Shown: positions 34,905 to 47,400 of the stretch, piece after piece | Numbering within the stretch: the stretch's first letter is position 1 | Layout: the number at the start of each line of letters is the position of its first letter | Assembly (NCBI GenBank): GCA_002245135.1 | Contig: NGBS01000592.1 | Coordinates: forward strand, 118,564 to 182,563 | Origin: Proteromonas lacertae | Lineage: Eukaryota; Sar; Bigyra; Opalinata; Proteromonadidae | Direction: 5' to 3' | DNA length: 64,000 bases | Translations under genes and position numbers: made by a program | The notes under the pieces: generated by a model | What the model saw: the letters and a program-made list of their open reading frames with translations, nothing else | Told to the model about the DNA's origin: nothing | Databases searched by the model: none

Positions 34905-37055
34905 TTATGTCAATCCAGCATTTTCAAATCTACACAAACCACAACCTAAACAATATTCTTCACCATTTGGAGGATGATCAACACCTAATGGACATTTATC
35001 CTTTCCTGGACATTTTGGTAATTGATCTTTTGGTAATTTTGGTAATGTAGTGCTCTTTTGATGACAAGCTTCACAAAAATGAGTTGTGTTCCAGCAAAAC
35101 CATTTACTATAGTTGCAACAGAATCTGCATTTGAACTGTATAAATTCCTTACCATGTTTTGGACATTCTTGGATATTTGAACCACGAAATTGACAATCAC
35201 TACATAGTTTCTTTGGTATTTCATCAGCTGGAGGTTCTCCACATTCAGCCAAACCAGCATAATATGGTTTATGACATTCGTCACATAAATAAAACGCAAA
35301 TTTCTTTAAACCATATTCTTCAGGTTTATTATAAAATTCACTTGAAGGATTTGTCAATTCTTTATTATTCATCATATTTTCTACTTTTAAATAACTCAAA
35401 CAAGCTCTTTTCACTGTATCTAATAGTTTCAATTCAGGATGGATTATCTCATTGATTGAAGGATGTTCCATTAATTCTCGACATTGAGGACATTCTAAAT
35501 AACCAAATGATATTCGAATACCACTCCATTTATTCTTTATCTTTTCGATTACACAATTATAATGGAATATATGACCACATTTTAATTCAATACAAGGACT
35601 TTGATTTAATCCTTCACTGTAACAAATTGTACAATAATCTTCTCCTTCTATTTTATTTCCATTACATTCACTATTTAAACACATTAAACATTTTTCTTCA
35701 TCTTTTATACCACAACAGAAATGACCACATTCTAATCGTTTATTACAACTTATCTTCTGTTTATTTTTACATTCTTCATTCTCACATACTTCCAACTCTA
35801 TATCATCACTTTCTTTTAATCTTTCATTACAATATCGACATTTCTTCATTTTTAAATATTCTTCATATTCTTCACAACTTTTACCTAAATGATAAGGCAT
35901 CTTTTTACAGTTACGACACCAGTCTTTACCACAATGCACACATTTTATTCGATATTTATCTCGATGTTGGATCATTTCTAAACTCATTTCTTTTCCTTCA
36001 TTATCTTTTTCACCTGTTACTTTATTATTGATTTCACCTGCTTCAAACATAAATGGTTCTCCTAGATTTGGACAATTAGGATTTAAACAGTATATTAAAC
36101 TATCTTTTAAGGCATTTTCTCGATTCTCTTCGATTATATCTAATTCATCTTCATATATTATTCCTTCTGACACACTCCATTTATCTAATACAAATTCTTT
36201 TTTACAATATACACAGTTAAAATTACCATTTCCTAATCCTTTTCTTTCTATATAATTCGATAAACACTTTCGACAATAACAGTCTTTACATTCAGGTAAA
36301 TATATCGCATTATTCGGATTTTTTCTTCCACATATTACACAATACTTTTTATTATCCATCATTATCACTCTTTTCTTCGATTTGTGTTTATGATTTTTAT
36401 ATTTCATTTTTTCATTTAATACTTTCATATACTCTTTATAATCGTCAAATGGTGTTTTCATTTCTTCATTTTCTTGTGCTTGTGTTTCACTATCATAAAT
36501 TGATTGTTCAAGTTGACATAATTGTTGTATTTGTTGATTTTGTTGAAAATTATTGTATATTGGTTGTTGTGCTTGAGATATTTGCTGATTTTGTTGTCCA
36601 TATAACGATTGTTGATATAATTGTTGTTGATATAATGATGGTTGTTGTTGACTATTGTATACAGGTTGTTGAGGTTGAGATTGCTGTGATTGTTGTTCAT
36701 CTTGACTATTATATACTGGCTGATGTTGAGGTGGTGGTTGATATAATGACTGTTGTTCTTGACTATTGTAAAGTGATTGTTGTTGAGGCTGAGATTGTTC
36801 ATTACTCATTTCACCTGTATTGTTGTCTTGAGATGATTTAAGGGATGCATTCATATCACTTGGAGGAGTATATACAGGCGGGATATTATTTTGTTGATAA
36901 AACGGTTGTTGGAACATTGTTACTTTATATGTGCTATAAAAAGGCATTACATTATTTAATATTGCTGCTGCGCTGATAAATCTGTTATTTGAAGGTAATG
37001 GCTGCTGATTTATTTGCTCTGAAGTGTTATTGTAATGCGGTACTTCTTTTGACAT
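34905..37055 (-). CDS. RBR/RCR hybrid E3 ubiquitin ligase, copy 2
   Basis: 716 residues from ATG 37055 (MSKEVPHYNNTSEQ); an upstream GTG at 37073 in the same frame is not a credible start. The first about 90 residues are unrelated to copy 1; after that the Gln-rich linker, RING1, IBR, CGH box and RING are essentially identical to copy 1. The catalytic tail differs: WFCWNTTHFCEACHQKSTT replaces WFCFNTTHFCNPCHNIWRE, and FIQFKCRFCCNYSK replaces YIQFKCRYCCNVSR. The relay cysteines (Cys605 and Cys654 by analogy with MYCBP2) and the tandem-cysteine His are kept. The Phe after the second cysteine becomes Trp. The stop is at 34905. Both copies appear intact, so both may be expressed with different substrate preference. 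Confidence 0.85.
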   Translation of the reverse strand: MSKEVPHYNNTSEQINQQPLPSNNRFISAAAILNNVMPFYSTYKVTMFQQPFYQQNNIPPVYTPPSDMNASLKSSQDNNTGEMSNEQSQPQQQSLYNSQEQQSLYQPPPQHQPVYNSQDEQQSQQSQPQQPVYNSQQQPSLYQQQLYQQSLYGQQNQQISQAQQPIYNNFQQNQQIQQLCQLEQSIYDSETQAQENEEMKTPFDDYKEYMKVLNEKMKYKNHKHKSKKRVIMMDNKKYCVICGRKNPNNAIYLPECKDCYCRKCLSNYIERKGLGNGNFNCVYCKKEFVLDKWSVSEGIIYEDELDIIEENRENALKDSLIYCLNPNCPNLGEPFMFEAGEINNKVTGEKDNEGKEMSLEMIQHRDKYRIKCVHCGKDWCRNCKKMPYHLGKSCEEYEEYLKMKKCRYCNERLKESDDIELEVCENEECKNKQKISCNKRLECGHFCCGIKDEEKCLMCLNSECNGNKIEGEDYCTICYSEGLNQSPCIELKCGHIFHYNCVIEKIKNKWSGIRISFGYLECPQCRELMEHPSINEIIHPELKLLDTVKRACLSYLKVENMMNNKELTNPSSEFYNKPEEYGLKKFAFYLCDECHKPYYAGLAECGEPPADEIPKKLCSDCQFRGSNIQECPKHGKEFIQFKCRFCCNYSKWFCWNTTHFCEACHQKSTTLPKLPKDQLPKCPGKDKCPLGVDHPPNGEEYCLGCGLCRFENAGLT
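34911..36785 (-). repeat. Inverted repeat A, right arm
   Basis: Partner of 28690-30560. The arm boundaries lie within the coding sequence at the N-terminal Gln-rich side and at the stop codon. Neither the 5' nor the 3' flanks are shared. The divergent block corresponds to 35008-35151. Confidence 0.9.
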
Positions 37056-37300
37056 ATTAACCTCTCCGTTCACATTACAATCAATAGAATGTATTATTCG
37101 TGTTTGTATTCATATTATATACCAACTGTATAATAACAAATTCAAAAAAGAAAGAAGAATTTGAAATTTATTCGTTTTTACATAAAATAAAATAAGTGTT
37201 TTGATTTATTTACAGTAGATATTATATAATGAATTATTTCAATAATCATATATTCAACAAACAATATAGAGAATATCAAAGTTTAACTCTTATCATACTC

Positions 37301-40300
37301 TTAATCAGATAATTCTAAATCTTCTTCTGCTACTATATCAGCATTTCCTTCTCCATCAACTTTAGCTTTTTTTACTTCACCTCCATCAATATCATCACTA
37401 GCTTTTCTTTTCTCAGCATCATTCTTATTTTCAGATTCAGTCTTTTCTTCTTCAGCATCATCTCCAAATAAATCTTCATCTTCATCATCTACATTACTTT
37501 TATTCATCCACCTTCTTATTCACATTATTATTTTCACTATTAACTTCAGGTTTATGAACTGGAATTAACTTCTCATCATCTTCATCATCATCACTAAATA
37601 TTTCATCATCAGAGAATACTGGACCTGTCTTTACTGCTTCATTAGACGCAGCAGATGTAGCTGTATTCGATTTTACTAATCTTCTTTTATGTACTGTCGT
37701 TATTAATTTATCATCATCATCATTCTTCTTCATCACTTGTTAATAATTCATTCTCTTCTCCAGATGATTCATTTCCTTTCTTCTCTTTTCTTCTCTTTTG
37801 TTTTTTGGAGGTTGTTATTATCTCATCTTCATCTCCAAATATCTCGTCATAATCTTTATTCACTGATTCTCTAATTAAAATAAATAATATAATATAATTA
37901 TACTTCTTATTTCTTTTACGACTTTTTCTTTCATTATTTTCTTCATTATTATCATCACCATTTTCAGATTTGATTTTTGCCATTTCTTCTAAAAATCTTT
38001 TGTGTTCTTCTTTAAATCGCTCTTCTTCTTCTTTTCTTCTTTCTTCTTTTAATCTCTTTTCTTCTTCTTCTTTTTCAATTCTTTGAGCTTCTCTTTCTTT
38101 CTCTAATGTTAAATAGAATCTGTTTTTCTCTCAATAATTGTTCATTTTGTTTTATCTCATAATCAAGATGTGCTTTCGCTGGTTCAATATTTTGAGAACA
38201 ACTGTTGAAATAAGCTTCAGCTGTTTTCTTCTGATAAGGTGGATTTGGAAATGTATCATATTCATCATATAACCATTGGAATAAATCTCTGGCTGTTATC
38301 ATTGAGTTTACTGCAGAAGCTACTTCTTGAACTGTACGTTGTCCTACTTGTTGTACATCCTTCTTCACCTTTCTCTCTACCACAACATGGATATACACCT
38401 TTCACTTCATCAAATTCTAACATATGTACTTTCTCAACTGTGATAATAAAAGCAGCATATTGAGTATGAGCAATGGCTAAATTATACCATAATCTTATAT
38501 TCTATTAAATAAATATAACAATAGATTAGATCATATATACAGTAGGATCCATTTGAATACATTTCGTATAAATTGTTATTAACTCTTTAAACTGTTTATT
38601 ATCATATAAAGCACGAGCTAAGTATAAATATGGTTCATAATTCGTTGGATTATTAAATCGTTTTATATAACTTTTCATTGCTTCGATTGAATCTTGAGTT
38701 TTACCTTGAGCTCTCATGATTATTGCTTGATTGAAATAAGAGGATGGAACTTCTCGAATGGATTCTTTTATTATTTGAAATAGATTTGATGCTTCCTATA
38801 TATATTATAAAATAAATAATAATATAGATATACATTTAATAGTCCTTGTTCAGCTAAAATCATTGCTAAGCCATTAACAGCATATACATTATATTTATTA
38901 CATTTCAATGCTTCTTTATAGCCTTCAGCTGCTTTCATTAATCCATTCACATATCCAGCTTGAGTTCCAGCATTTCGAAAATGGAAATTAGCTTTCTCTA
39001 CTAATAAATATGAATCTTTTTTGTTTAATTCGATTAATTTGTTAAGTACCTGCTTAGCATCATTTGTCATATTCTTTATTGTTAATATTTTGTATTTCAT
39101 TAATTGAGCCTTTTTATAACACTCCATTTTATACTATTAAACAATTATATATATATATTATTTATATTTATATTTATACTTTTGATGTTTTAATTTCATC
39201 ATTTGTTCCCATTATAGAACATATATTCTCTATATCATCTAAACTCTCATTTAATAAACCACTTTTTATCTTAAAATCAATTAATCTTAAACTAGCATCA
39301 TAATATTCTGGACATATTTGGATTATTCCTCGATATAATAAATTTGATTTTTCCCATTCACCCTATTCATATATTACATATTATATAAATATACAAGTGA
39401 TTCTTTTAATAAAGCATAATTATAAGCAACACTTATCAATTCTTCTCTCAATAAATGACTATATTCTTTATTATCAATTTCGATATTATTTTTATCACAA
39501 TATTGTTTTATAGCCTAAATAATATTATATATATATATATATATACTCTTTGATAATAAAACTCTGAATTGTTATAGTCTTTTAACTTATGATATAAAGC
39601 TGCTACATTGAATAATACTTCAAATAATATTGGCTTATTTCTTTGTTCAGATAATTGAATTGCTTTTTCAAATGTTTTACATGCTTCTTGTTGTACTTTT
39701 CGTATATGGACTTTTCATTAAATAAGAAGCATGATAAATCAACGCATTTATATGATTTGGTTCAGCCTTCAATATCTTTATAAATTCGGCTGTGTCTGCT
39801 TTTAATGATTTTACTATTATTCCATAAAATTCTCTGGCTTCAGTACATTCTGGATGATATTGTAATAATGTGTGTAAATGAGCTTTCGCTTCACGTAATT
39901 CACCTTTATAATATGCCATTTGGGCTAATCCATAATAAGCTAACTCAAATTTTAAATTGGCAGACTATTGAAAATATGAGAGATAATATAATTAATATAT
40001 ATATACGTTAGTGTAATAAGCAGTAGCTGAATTATAATCACCCATAATATGATAGGCTCTAGCTATAAAATAGTAGCTTTCACCTTTAATATGATCATCA
40101 TCAGTATAATTTGTACTATTTAAAGCTAAATCTATTACTTTCTTATAGTTTTTATAAGTCACTTCTACATTATTCGATGTTTCTCCTGTATAAGATGATT
40201 CTAATATTATAGTATCTTCTTTAATCTCTTTTACTCTATAAGGAACATTATTCAATCTAATTTGATGACCTTTCACTATATAATCACTTAATAAACTGGT

Positions 40301-41375
40301 TGTTATGATTTTATTTGATCCATTTACTACTTTAGCACCTCCACCTTGAGTCCAACTGTAGAAGAATGAATAATCCTACAATGATTAAATAAATAAAAAT
40401 AGATATATAATACAGATAATTGACTCAAAACTAATGGATTTTGATGATTCAACTGATAAGATTTATTTAATAAATCATGAGCTTCTTTATAATTATTCTT
40501 TCTATCACCTTTTACATTGGATTTCTTTAACATTGCTAAACACGCTAATGCATCTACATTGTTTGGATCAATTGCTAATGCTCTTTCAAATGCTTTCTTT
40601 GCCTATTAAATTATAAATAAAAATCATATTCTATATATATATATACAAATTCAATATTATTGAGTTTGTAATGGCACATCCCTATGCCTACTCTTACTGA
40701 GGCTGGGCAGTTTGGACTACTTTGTAAAGCTTGTTTATATTGACCTAATGCTGATTGATAATCGCCTGATCGATAGAATAAACATGCCATTCCAATTAAT
40801 GCTGGTAAACAATTACTTTTCTTCTTTAATGCATTTGTAAATTCTTGCTGAGGATTTTCTTTATCTCGTTTGAATAAATATTGATAACCTCTACATACCC
40901 AAGAGAGAGAAGATTGATCAGTTTTACGTTCTAATTCATCGATTAAAGATGAACATAAAATGGCTTTGTTGTAGAATTCATCTTTCTTCCCTGTATCATC
41001 TTTCAAATTGAAGGCTTTAACAGCCTACTTCATAAAAAAAATATAATTATACATAATAGGAAGATAAATAGCTAAAAACCATGATTTTTCCATCTATATC
41101 ATCTTTGTATTCTTCAAATATTGCATCGCCTTCTACTGCATTTTTGATCACTTCCAAAATACTTTCGCTTATATCTCCTCGACCAATATTACTGTAAAGA
41201 ACCTAAAATAAATATAAATTATTGAATATACAGCGATATGTACCCATAACGATAAAGGAGGTAATTCAGACTTCAGCATGTCCATTATATCTTCATCATT
41301 CTCCAATGGTACTTCTACATATTGAATTTCTTCGCCATCACCTTTCACAGGGATAGATACCAAAATATCTGACAT
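37301..41375 (-). CDS. CTR9: Paf1 complex TPR subunit CTR9
   Basis: About 1,220 residues over ten or more exons. The start MSDILVSIPVKGDGEEIQYV (ATG 41375) matches the N-terminal segment of CTR9. TPR repeats run through the protein: GDYQSALGQYKQALQSSPNC, GESYYFIARAYHIMGDYNSA, AHLHTLLQYHPECTEAREFY, KEALKCNKYNVYAVNGLAMI, EPYLYLARALYDNKQFKELI. A charged helix (KEREAQRIEKEEEEKRLKEE) and an acidic Asp/Glu/Ser tail follow, as in the family. CTR9 scaffolds the Paf1 complex on elongating RNA polymerase II. A segment at about 40170-40360 (HQIRLNNVPYRVKEI) looks like an insert between TPRs. The tail needs one-base frame changes near 38113, 37735 and 37505, all in A-rich or GAA/GAT repeats, probably sequence errors. 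Confidence 0.88.
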
Positions 41376-41534
41376 TTTAAAAAAAGAAATGTCTTACTTA
41401 ATAGTGACAAGGTAAATGTCATTTAAGAAACGACTATATTTTTGATAATAGTATTTTTAATATCTACTCCATTAGATGATAACAAAAATATTCAATATGA
41501 TTTAATAAAACATAATTTCTCATACAATCAATAC

Positions 41535-43894
41535 TCAATTCCATTTTATTTTAATATTATTCTTGAAATCTTTAACATACTTCTTCAAATATTCTATTCC
41601 ATCTGAATCAATATTATTATCTCTTACATTAACCCATATCTTTCCTTGAATATTCTTTAAACCATCAACTAAATATTTCACTCCAATTGAAGTTAATCAC
41701 ATTTCTATTATATATTATATTACATTGCTTATACTTGAACAATTAATTTCACAGAAATATCCTTCTTTTAATAGCTGTAGATGTGGAGATATTATTTTCA
41801 TTCCTTCATCTCCTATTTCATTTCTATGCAATTGAAGTTCTTTGAGATATGGAAAAGAAGGTAAATTATTAATCAGTATTTCAACACTTTTAGATGTTAG
41901 TTTATTATCTAATTAATATTAATTATCAAATTATACTACTCAAATCTAACTTCCATATTTTTCTTAACTCATTTAATCTTAAAGTAATGAATGATTTGAA
42001 AAAACAATCATCAATTTCATAATTATCCATAAATAATGCATTATTAAATAAATCTGTGCATTTGATGCATTTGATTATTTCTGGAATGTCTTTGTCAATC
42101 AATAATTCTTTACATCTATCAAAATCAAATTTGATTGTTAAGTGAGGAAATTTGGAAAATAAGGTTTTAAATCCAGCACAATGAATATTCTTGTTTGATC
42201 CAATATATATTCTCTCAATATTTGGATATTTATATATTTCTTCTGATAATAATATCATTGATTCATCATCTAAATTCATTCTATAAAGATTCAATTCATT
42301 ATACTTGTTGATTAATAAATGTATATATGTAAGTAATAATTTAAAGCCTTTTGCACCAATTGGATTATCTATTTTGATATAAATGAATAAAATAGAATAG
42401 TAAAATACATGATAAATCCACATATACCAGCTTCATGAAAGGAATTGATTTAACAAATGATTCGATGAAATCTAATGTAAGATTACATTCCTGATAAGTG
42501 TAATTCTTGAAGATTAGATAATTGACAATACAATGAACCAAATAAAAATTGATATTCAATTGGAATACAAACACTATCTCTATACATATCTAGGAATATA
42601 AAAATGATTAAAATTATACAAAATGAGAGCTTCTGTAGATTGATTAGTTTCAATATTCTGAATAAATATTTCAATCCTTCTTGACATAAACACAGACAAT
42701 ATCTAGCATTAATAATTTCTTTATCATACCTATCATATTTGCCTATATTTAACATCATTTTATCTAAATAACATTCTTCACTTTCTTTACATTGATGGTG
42801 GATTTGAAATTTCAGTTTATCTTTTATGAAATTATCATTCTTGTTCAATTTCATCATCAATAAGATTGATAAGATTCTTTCTGTAGGTTTATTATTGTAT
42901 GATTCTATCAATAAATCTACAATTTCTTTCCATTTATCACTTTTCATATAATATTCGGATGGATATATTATTGGAAGTTTAACAGTCTTATAATCTATAT
43001 TGAATAACAATTCTTTTCTTTCAACATTCATATTCATATTTTCATATTCATCTTTAAATATTTCATTCATTCTATTCATCTCTTTCTTAAACTCTTTTAA
43101 ACTCAATCGATTCTTTCCATCAATTATAAACATTTGACAGAATAGATTATTATAAAATGGATTTATGGATTTATCCCTTTTCCATTTACATCTCAAAATA
43201 TTATCCATTGTCTTCATCACATTTTCATCTTCATCAAATGGTAATTTCTTTAAAATCATTTCATATAATATACAACCAATTGACCAAATCACACTTCTTT
43301 CATTCATTTCATATCCACTCAACTCTTCAGCACTCATATAGTTTATCTCATTCATATACATTCCATTTTCATCATCATATCTTAATTCATTCAAAAAACT
43401 ATCACATATCTTTATTACATCATTTTCGATTATTATATTGGAACTTTTCAAATTACACTCATATAAACCATTTTCTAACATTATTGATATTATATCACAT
43501 ATTGATAACATCATTTTATCTACTTTCATTTCAATCACATTATTATCATCATCATTATACATTAAATATCTTAAATCATTCTCATATCTAATACGATCTA
43601 TCATCAATATATTATTTCTTTCATTTAATATCATCATTTTACTTTCTATATATTTATCACTTAATAATTTCAATAATAACATATCTTCTTCACATTTTAA
43701 CACTTTCTTCATTGATAATCTTTCCATTTCATACATTTTTATTATCTTCTTTTCATTTAATACTTTCATTTCATAAACACTCTTAAAATCACTCACTTTC
43801 ATATCTATCACTTCCTATACAAATATATATTTCATATATCATATACTTCAACATTCGGTACTTTCTTCATCAATATCTCTTTCATTTCACTCAT
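41535..43894 (-). pseudogene. Pseudokinase-LRR gene, copy 2 (frameshifted)
   Basis: Inverted copy of 31154-33486, ATG 43894. Here the kinase-like domain reads through (MYNDDDNNVIEMKVDKMMLS), so the early frameshift of copy 1 is absent. A one-base insertion near 42494-42500 (GGAATG against GGATG) breaks the frame at LQELHLSG. An in-frame TGA at 41697-41699 lies just after the last intron where copy 1 has GGA. The catalytic Asp and the DFG Gly are missing as in copy 1. A 39-nt intron in copy 1 is 40 nt here, confirming it as an intron. The LRR part differs by many replacements. The copy probably encodes no full-length product unless the indel is an error. Confidence 0.65.
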
Positions 43895-44388
43895 TTTTAT
43901 TTTTTATTTTTAGATTGTATTATTCTGTATTCAAGTGTATTATTCTGTATTTCTTTTCTTTCATTCTATATGCTTATATTTTACTCAAATCTCACTTCTG
44001 CTGTTTATCTAAACTATATTTGATAGTTATATACTCTAAATTAACTAAATCAAAACACAAATACTCTCTTTTCTTTATATTATTCCAGATATCTCTATAT
44101 TTCAGTTAAATTAAATTATATACTAAATCTCTATATCTTCTAATATCAAATAAAGATAAAAAGAGTAAAAATTAAAATCTAAAATGACTTTGATTTGATC
44201 AAAATAGATTAAAAGAATGTTGATTTAATCGCTGAATATGAAGTGAAAATATATAAATGCATGATAAATGAATATTTTGTATATGAATGAATATAGACAA
44301 AAGTGAAAATAAGTATAAAGATATGAACTGTGGAATATTGAGAAATAAACGAGTAGTAAGAAAGAATAAACAAATATCAAAGATATAG
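41535..44388 (-). repeat. Inverted repeat B, right arm
   Basis: Partner of 30660-33486. Homology ends at about 44388 on the outer side, just before the stop of the giant kinase gene at 44404, and near 41560 on the inner side, where the last residues of the two copies differ. No transposase, reverse transcriptase or terminal repeats are seen at the ends. Confidence 0.85.
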
Positions 44389-44403
44389 GTAGATCATATA
44401 TAA
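43895..44403. promoter_or_regulatory. Duplicated spacer, right copy
   Basis: Inverted copy of 30660-31153, nearly identical. It serves as upstream region for pseudokinase copy 2 and lies next to the giant kinase gene's start-distal end, so it also contains that gene's 3' flank. No individual element is recognised. Confidence 0.5.
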
Positions 44404-47400
44404 TTAATTATTCAAATGACCAAAGAACGGAATTTCAATATCATAGCTTGATTCATAGTAAATACAATTATTCGCATAAAATCCTATATTCTTTCCATTA
44501 TTATGAACTGCAACAACTGGACAAGAACAATGTTTGCAAGAATAGATTTTATAATCATTTCCTATTCTTTTATCACTTCCTTTACCATTTTCATATTCTA
44601 CTAATTTATTTAAGTTTATTGATTTATATACATATTTTCCATCTTTTATTTCATCTTTCGTTGTACATAATAAATCATTCATTTCACCCATTAACCATTT
44701 GGCTTTACTCTTTGTATTTAATGTTAATCGTTTTGTATAACGACAAGATCTACAATGATGACTACAATCACATGTTATTGCTTCTATCTTTTCATCTTTC
44801 TTTAAACTGCTTTTGTTCTTATTTACATTCAAGATATATAACATTCCATGACAAGTACAACTATTAAAATAATAACCAACATAATTATCATCTAATGGTT
44901 TTGTTGGATTTGAACATAATAATTCAGAAGGAATATGAATATTACCATAAAATGGATCATAAGTATTCATTAAGTAAATCATAGCATCTAATGGCTTAAG
45001 GAAATAATGTTTTACTAAATGATAATATAATATCGTATATAATGCAGATATTACAAATGGCGTTATTGTTATTAACACTGAACCACCTCCTCTAGTTACT
45101 AATCGGATTTGTTCACAGATTGAATTTAAATCTTCGGTTGTTTGACAATCTCTATAATATAATTCGATTAAACCACGCCATAGTAATGTCGTTATCCAAT
45201 CAAATGAATGATGACAGTTTGGATTGGTACAAATATGAATACAATAAGCAAAATGATTCTTCCATAATAAATTGGGAGTTACGTTGGATATTGATGTAAC
45301 GGCTATATTTCGAGTTATCCAAACTACCAATGATTCATCATATTTTTCAATTCCAAAATTTGTTCCATGTCCAAGTGATAAACCAACACCAGCACCAACT
45401 CCTGGTTTACTTTTCTTCACATTTAATGATGATTTTGCTAAAGATAATGGACTTGATGGTAATTTTAAATTATTCAATAATAAACTCTCAAATCTATCTA
45501 TTACATCATTAATTGTTGGTCTTTCTTTTGCATTTCTATTACATACATAATTTAGAAAATTTATATAATTCTTATTATTCTTCAATTTTCTTTCTTTTTC
45601 ACTTGAAATTACAGATCCACTTGTTTGTAATAATAATTGAAAGTTAGTCCCTAATATATTACTACCATCTTCTACAGATTTACTTACATCTCCATTCACA
45701 AATAAATAATCACCACCACTCATTAATTCATAGAATAAACATCCTAACGACCAAATATCACTACTTGTTGTTATTTCATTTAATTTTTCTTTTATCATTT
45801 CAGGACTTCTTATACATTCTGTTCCTGTCACGAATTTTTTACCATTCACTGACATACAACTGCCAAAATCACTAATACAAACTGAAGAAGGTTTATTAAA
45901 CTCATAATTTCGTATTAACACATTACCACACTTTATATCGCCATGAATTATATTATTATTATGTAAAAATTTTACACAATATAATATTCTTAAAAATATT
46001 AATAGTTTATATTCATCATTTACTTCTTCATTTCTTTCTAATATCAAATCTCTTACACTCATTAAACAACTTTCCATTACGATCCAATAATGACTATGAT
46101 GAACTCCATAATCCATTAATTGACAGATTTCATGATGTCCTTTCAATTTATACATCACTGATACTTCAGGATATATTGAGAATAAAGCATTTCGACCACT
46201 TTTAGGATGAGTTGAAACCATCTTTACAGCTACTGGATGAATAATACCATAATCACTAGAAATAACAAAATCATAACTATAAACTGTTCCATAACATCCA
46301 GCAGAAGATATTTTCTTCACATTCGTATATAAATTTGTATGAAATAAGTCACTTGTCAATAATCTTAGTAATATATAATAAGATCTTCCATAATTATTTA
46401 AATTATTTATTAATGGTTGTAGAATAGGAATCATATCAGTATTTGTTACATGATTTGTCAATATATCTAAATAATCAATTCCACTATCATTCGCTGGATC
46501 AGTTGAAGGAAATTGACTTGTGTAAGTTGAATTCAAACAATTATTATCTTTATCTACTAATATTAAGAATAAACAAGTCAATAATTCAGCATGTAAAGTA
46601 GTATTTTTAAATATTTTCTTGTTAGAAGCAAGTAATGTAATTGCTCTTTCAGCTGTTATATTTCCATTATTATTACCATTTATACCCATCGATAATGATG
46701 GAATGTTTAACGAATCTATACTTAATCCTGTACTATTTACATTATTATTACCATTACCATTATGAGAAACAGATGATCTACTTCCTTTCTTTTTATATTT
46801 ACATATTTGTGTTTCACTATCTTGTATTATTGTTGGTATATCTGTTAGATAACTAATCTCTTTAATTAATGCATCTAATACATGTTGATCTTTTATTACT
46901 TTCTTAACTGTGTCATTATTTATTGCAATCATTTTATTTAAACATTCTAAGAATTTGATACATAAAACAGTTGAAACATCTGATTTAGTTTGTAGTGAAT
47001 ATAAACTAAAGAATGTTGATAATAAAGTATTTACAATTCCTGTTAAATCATCATAATTGGTAGATAAAGATATATTAATAGATAAACATTCAATTAATAA
47101 ATCCAAAAATGAAATCAATACACTAGATAAGGATAAAATATGTTTTGTTTGTAAAGAACAGAGGTTAAATAATATTGAGTATTGATCAACGATTAATGGT
47201 TTTAATTCACTATATTTAGTTTCAACTCTACTTGGATTATATTCTAAATAATGATAAGTAGCACTTGCATTACATTCAAAATATAATATTAAATATTTAA
47301 TGATTGATTTTATATATACTCTCAAGTATTCATTTGATTCTATATCTCCCCAACTATAGAAATCAACTATTGTTGTAATAATAGACACTCCAATTCCAGA

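Noticed and set aside
42365-42574. Separate small LRR gene
   Set aside because: It is part of pseudokinase copy 2; the frame differs only because of a one-base insertion and an intron.
28690-44388. Retrotransposon or DNA transposon carrying the duplicated genes
   Set aside because: No reverse transcriptase, integrase or transposase frame, no long terminal repeats and no terminal inverted repeats at the arm ends.
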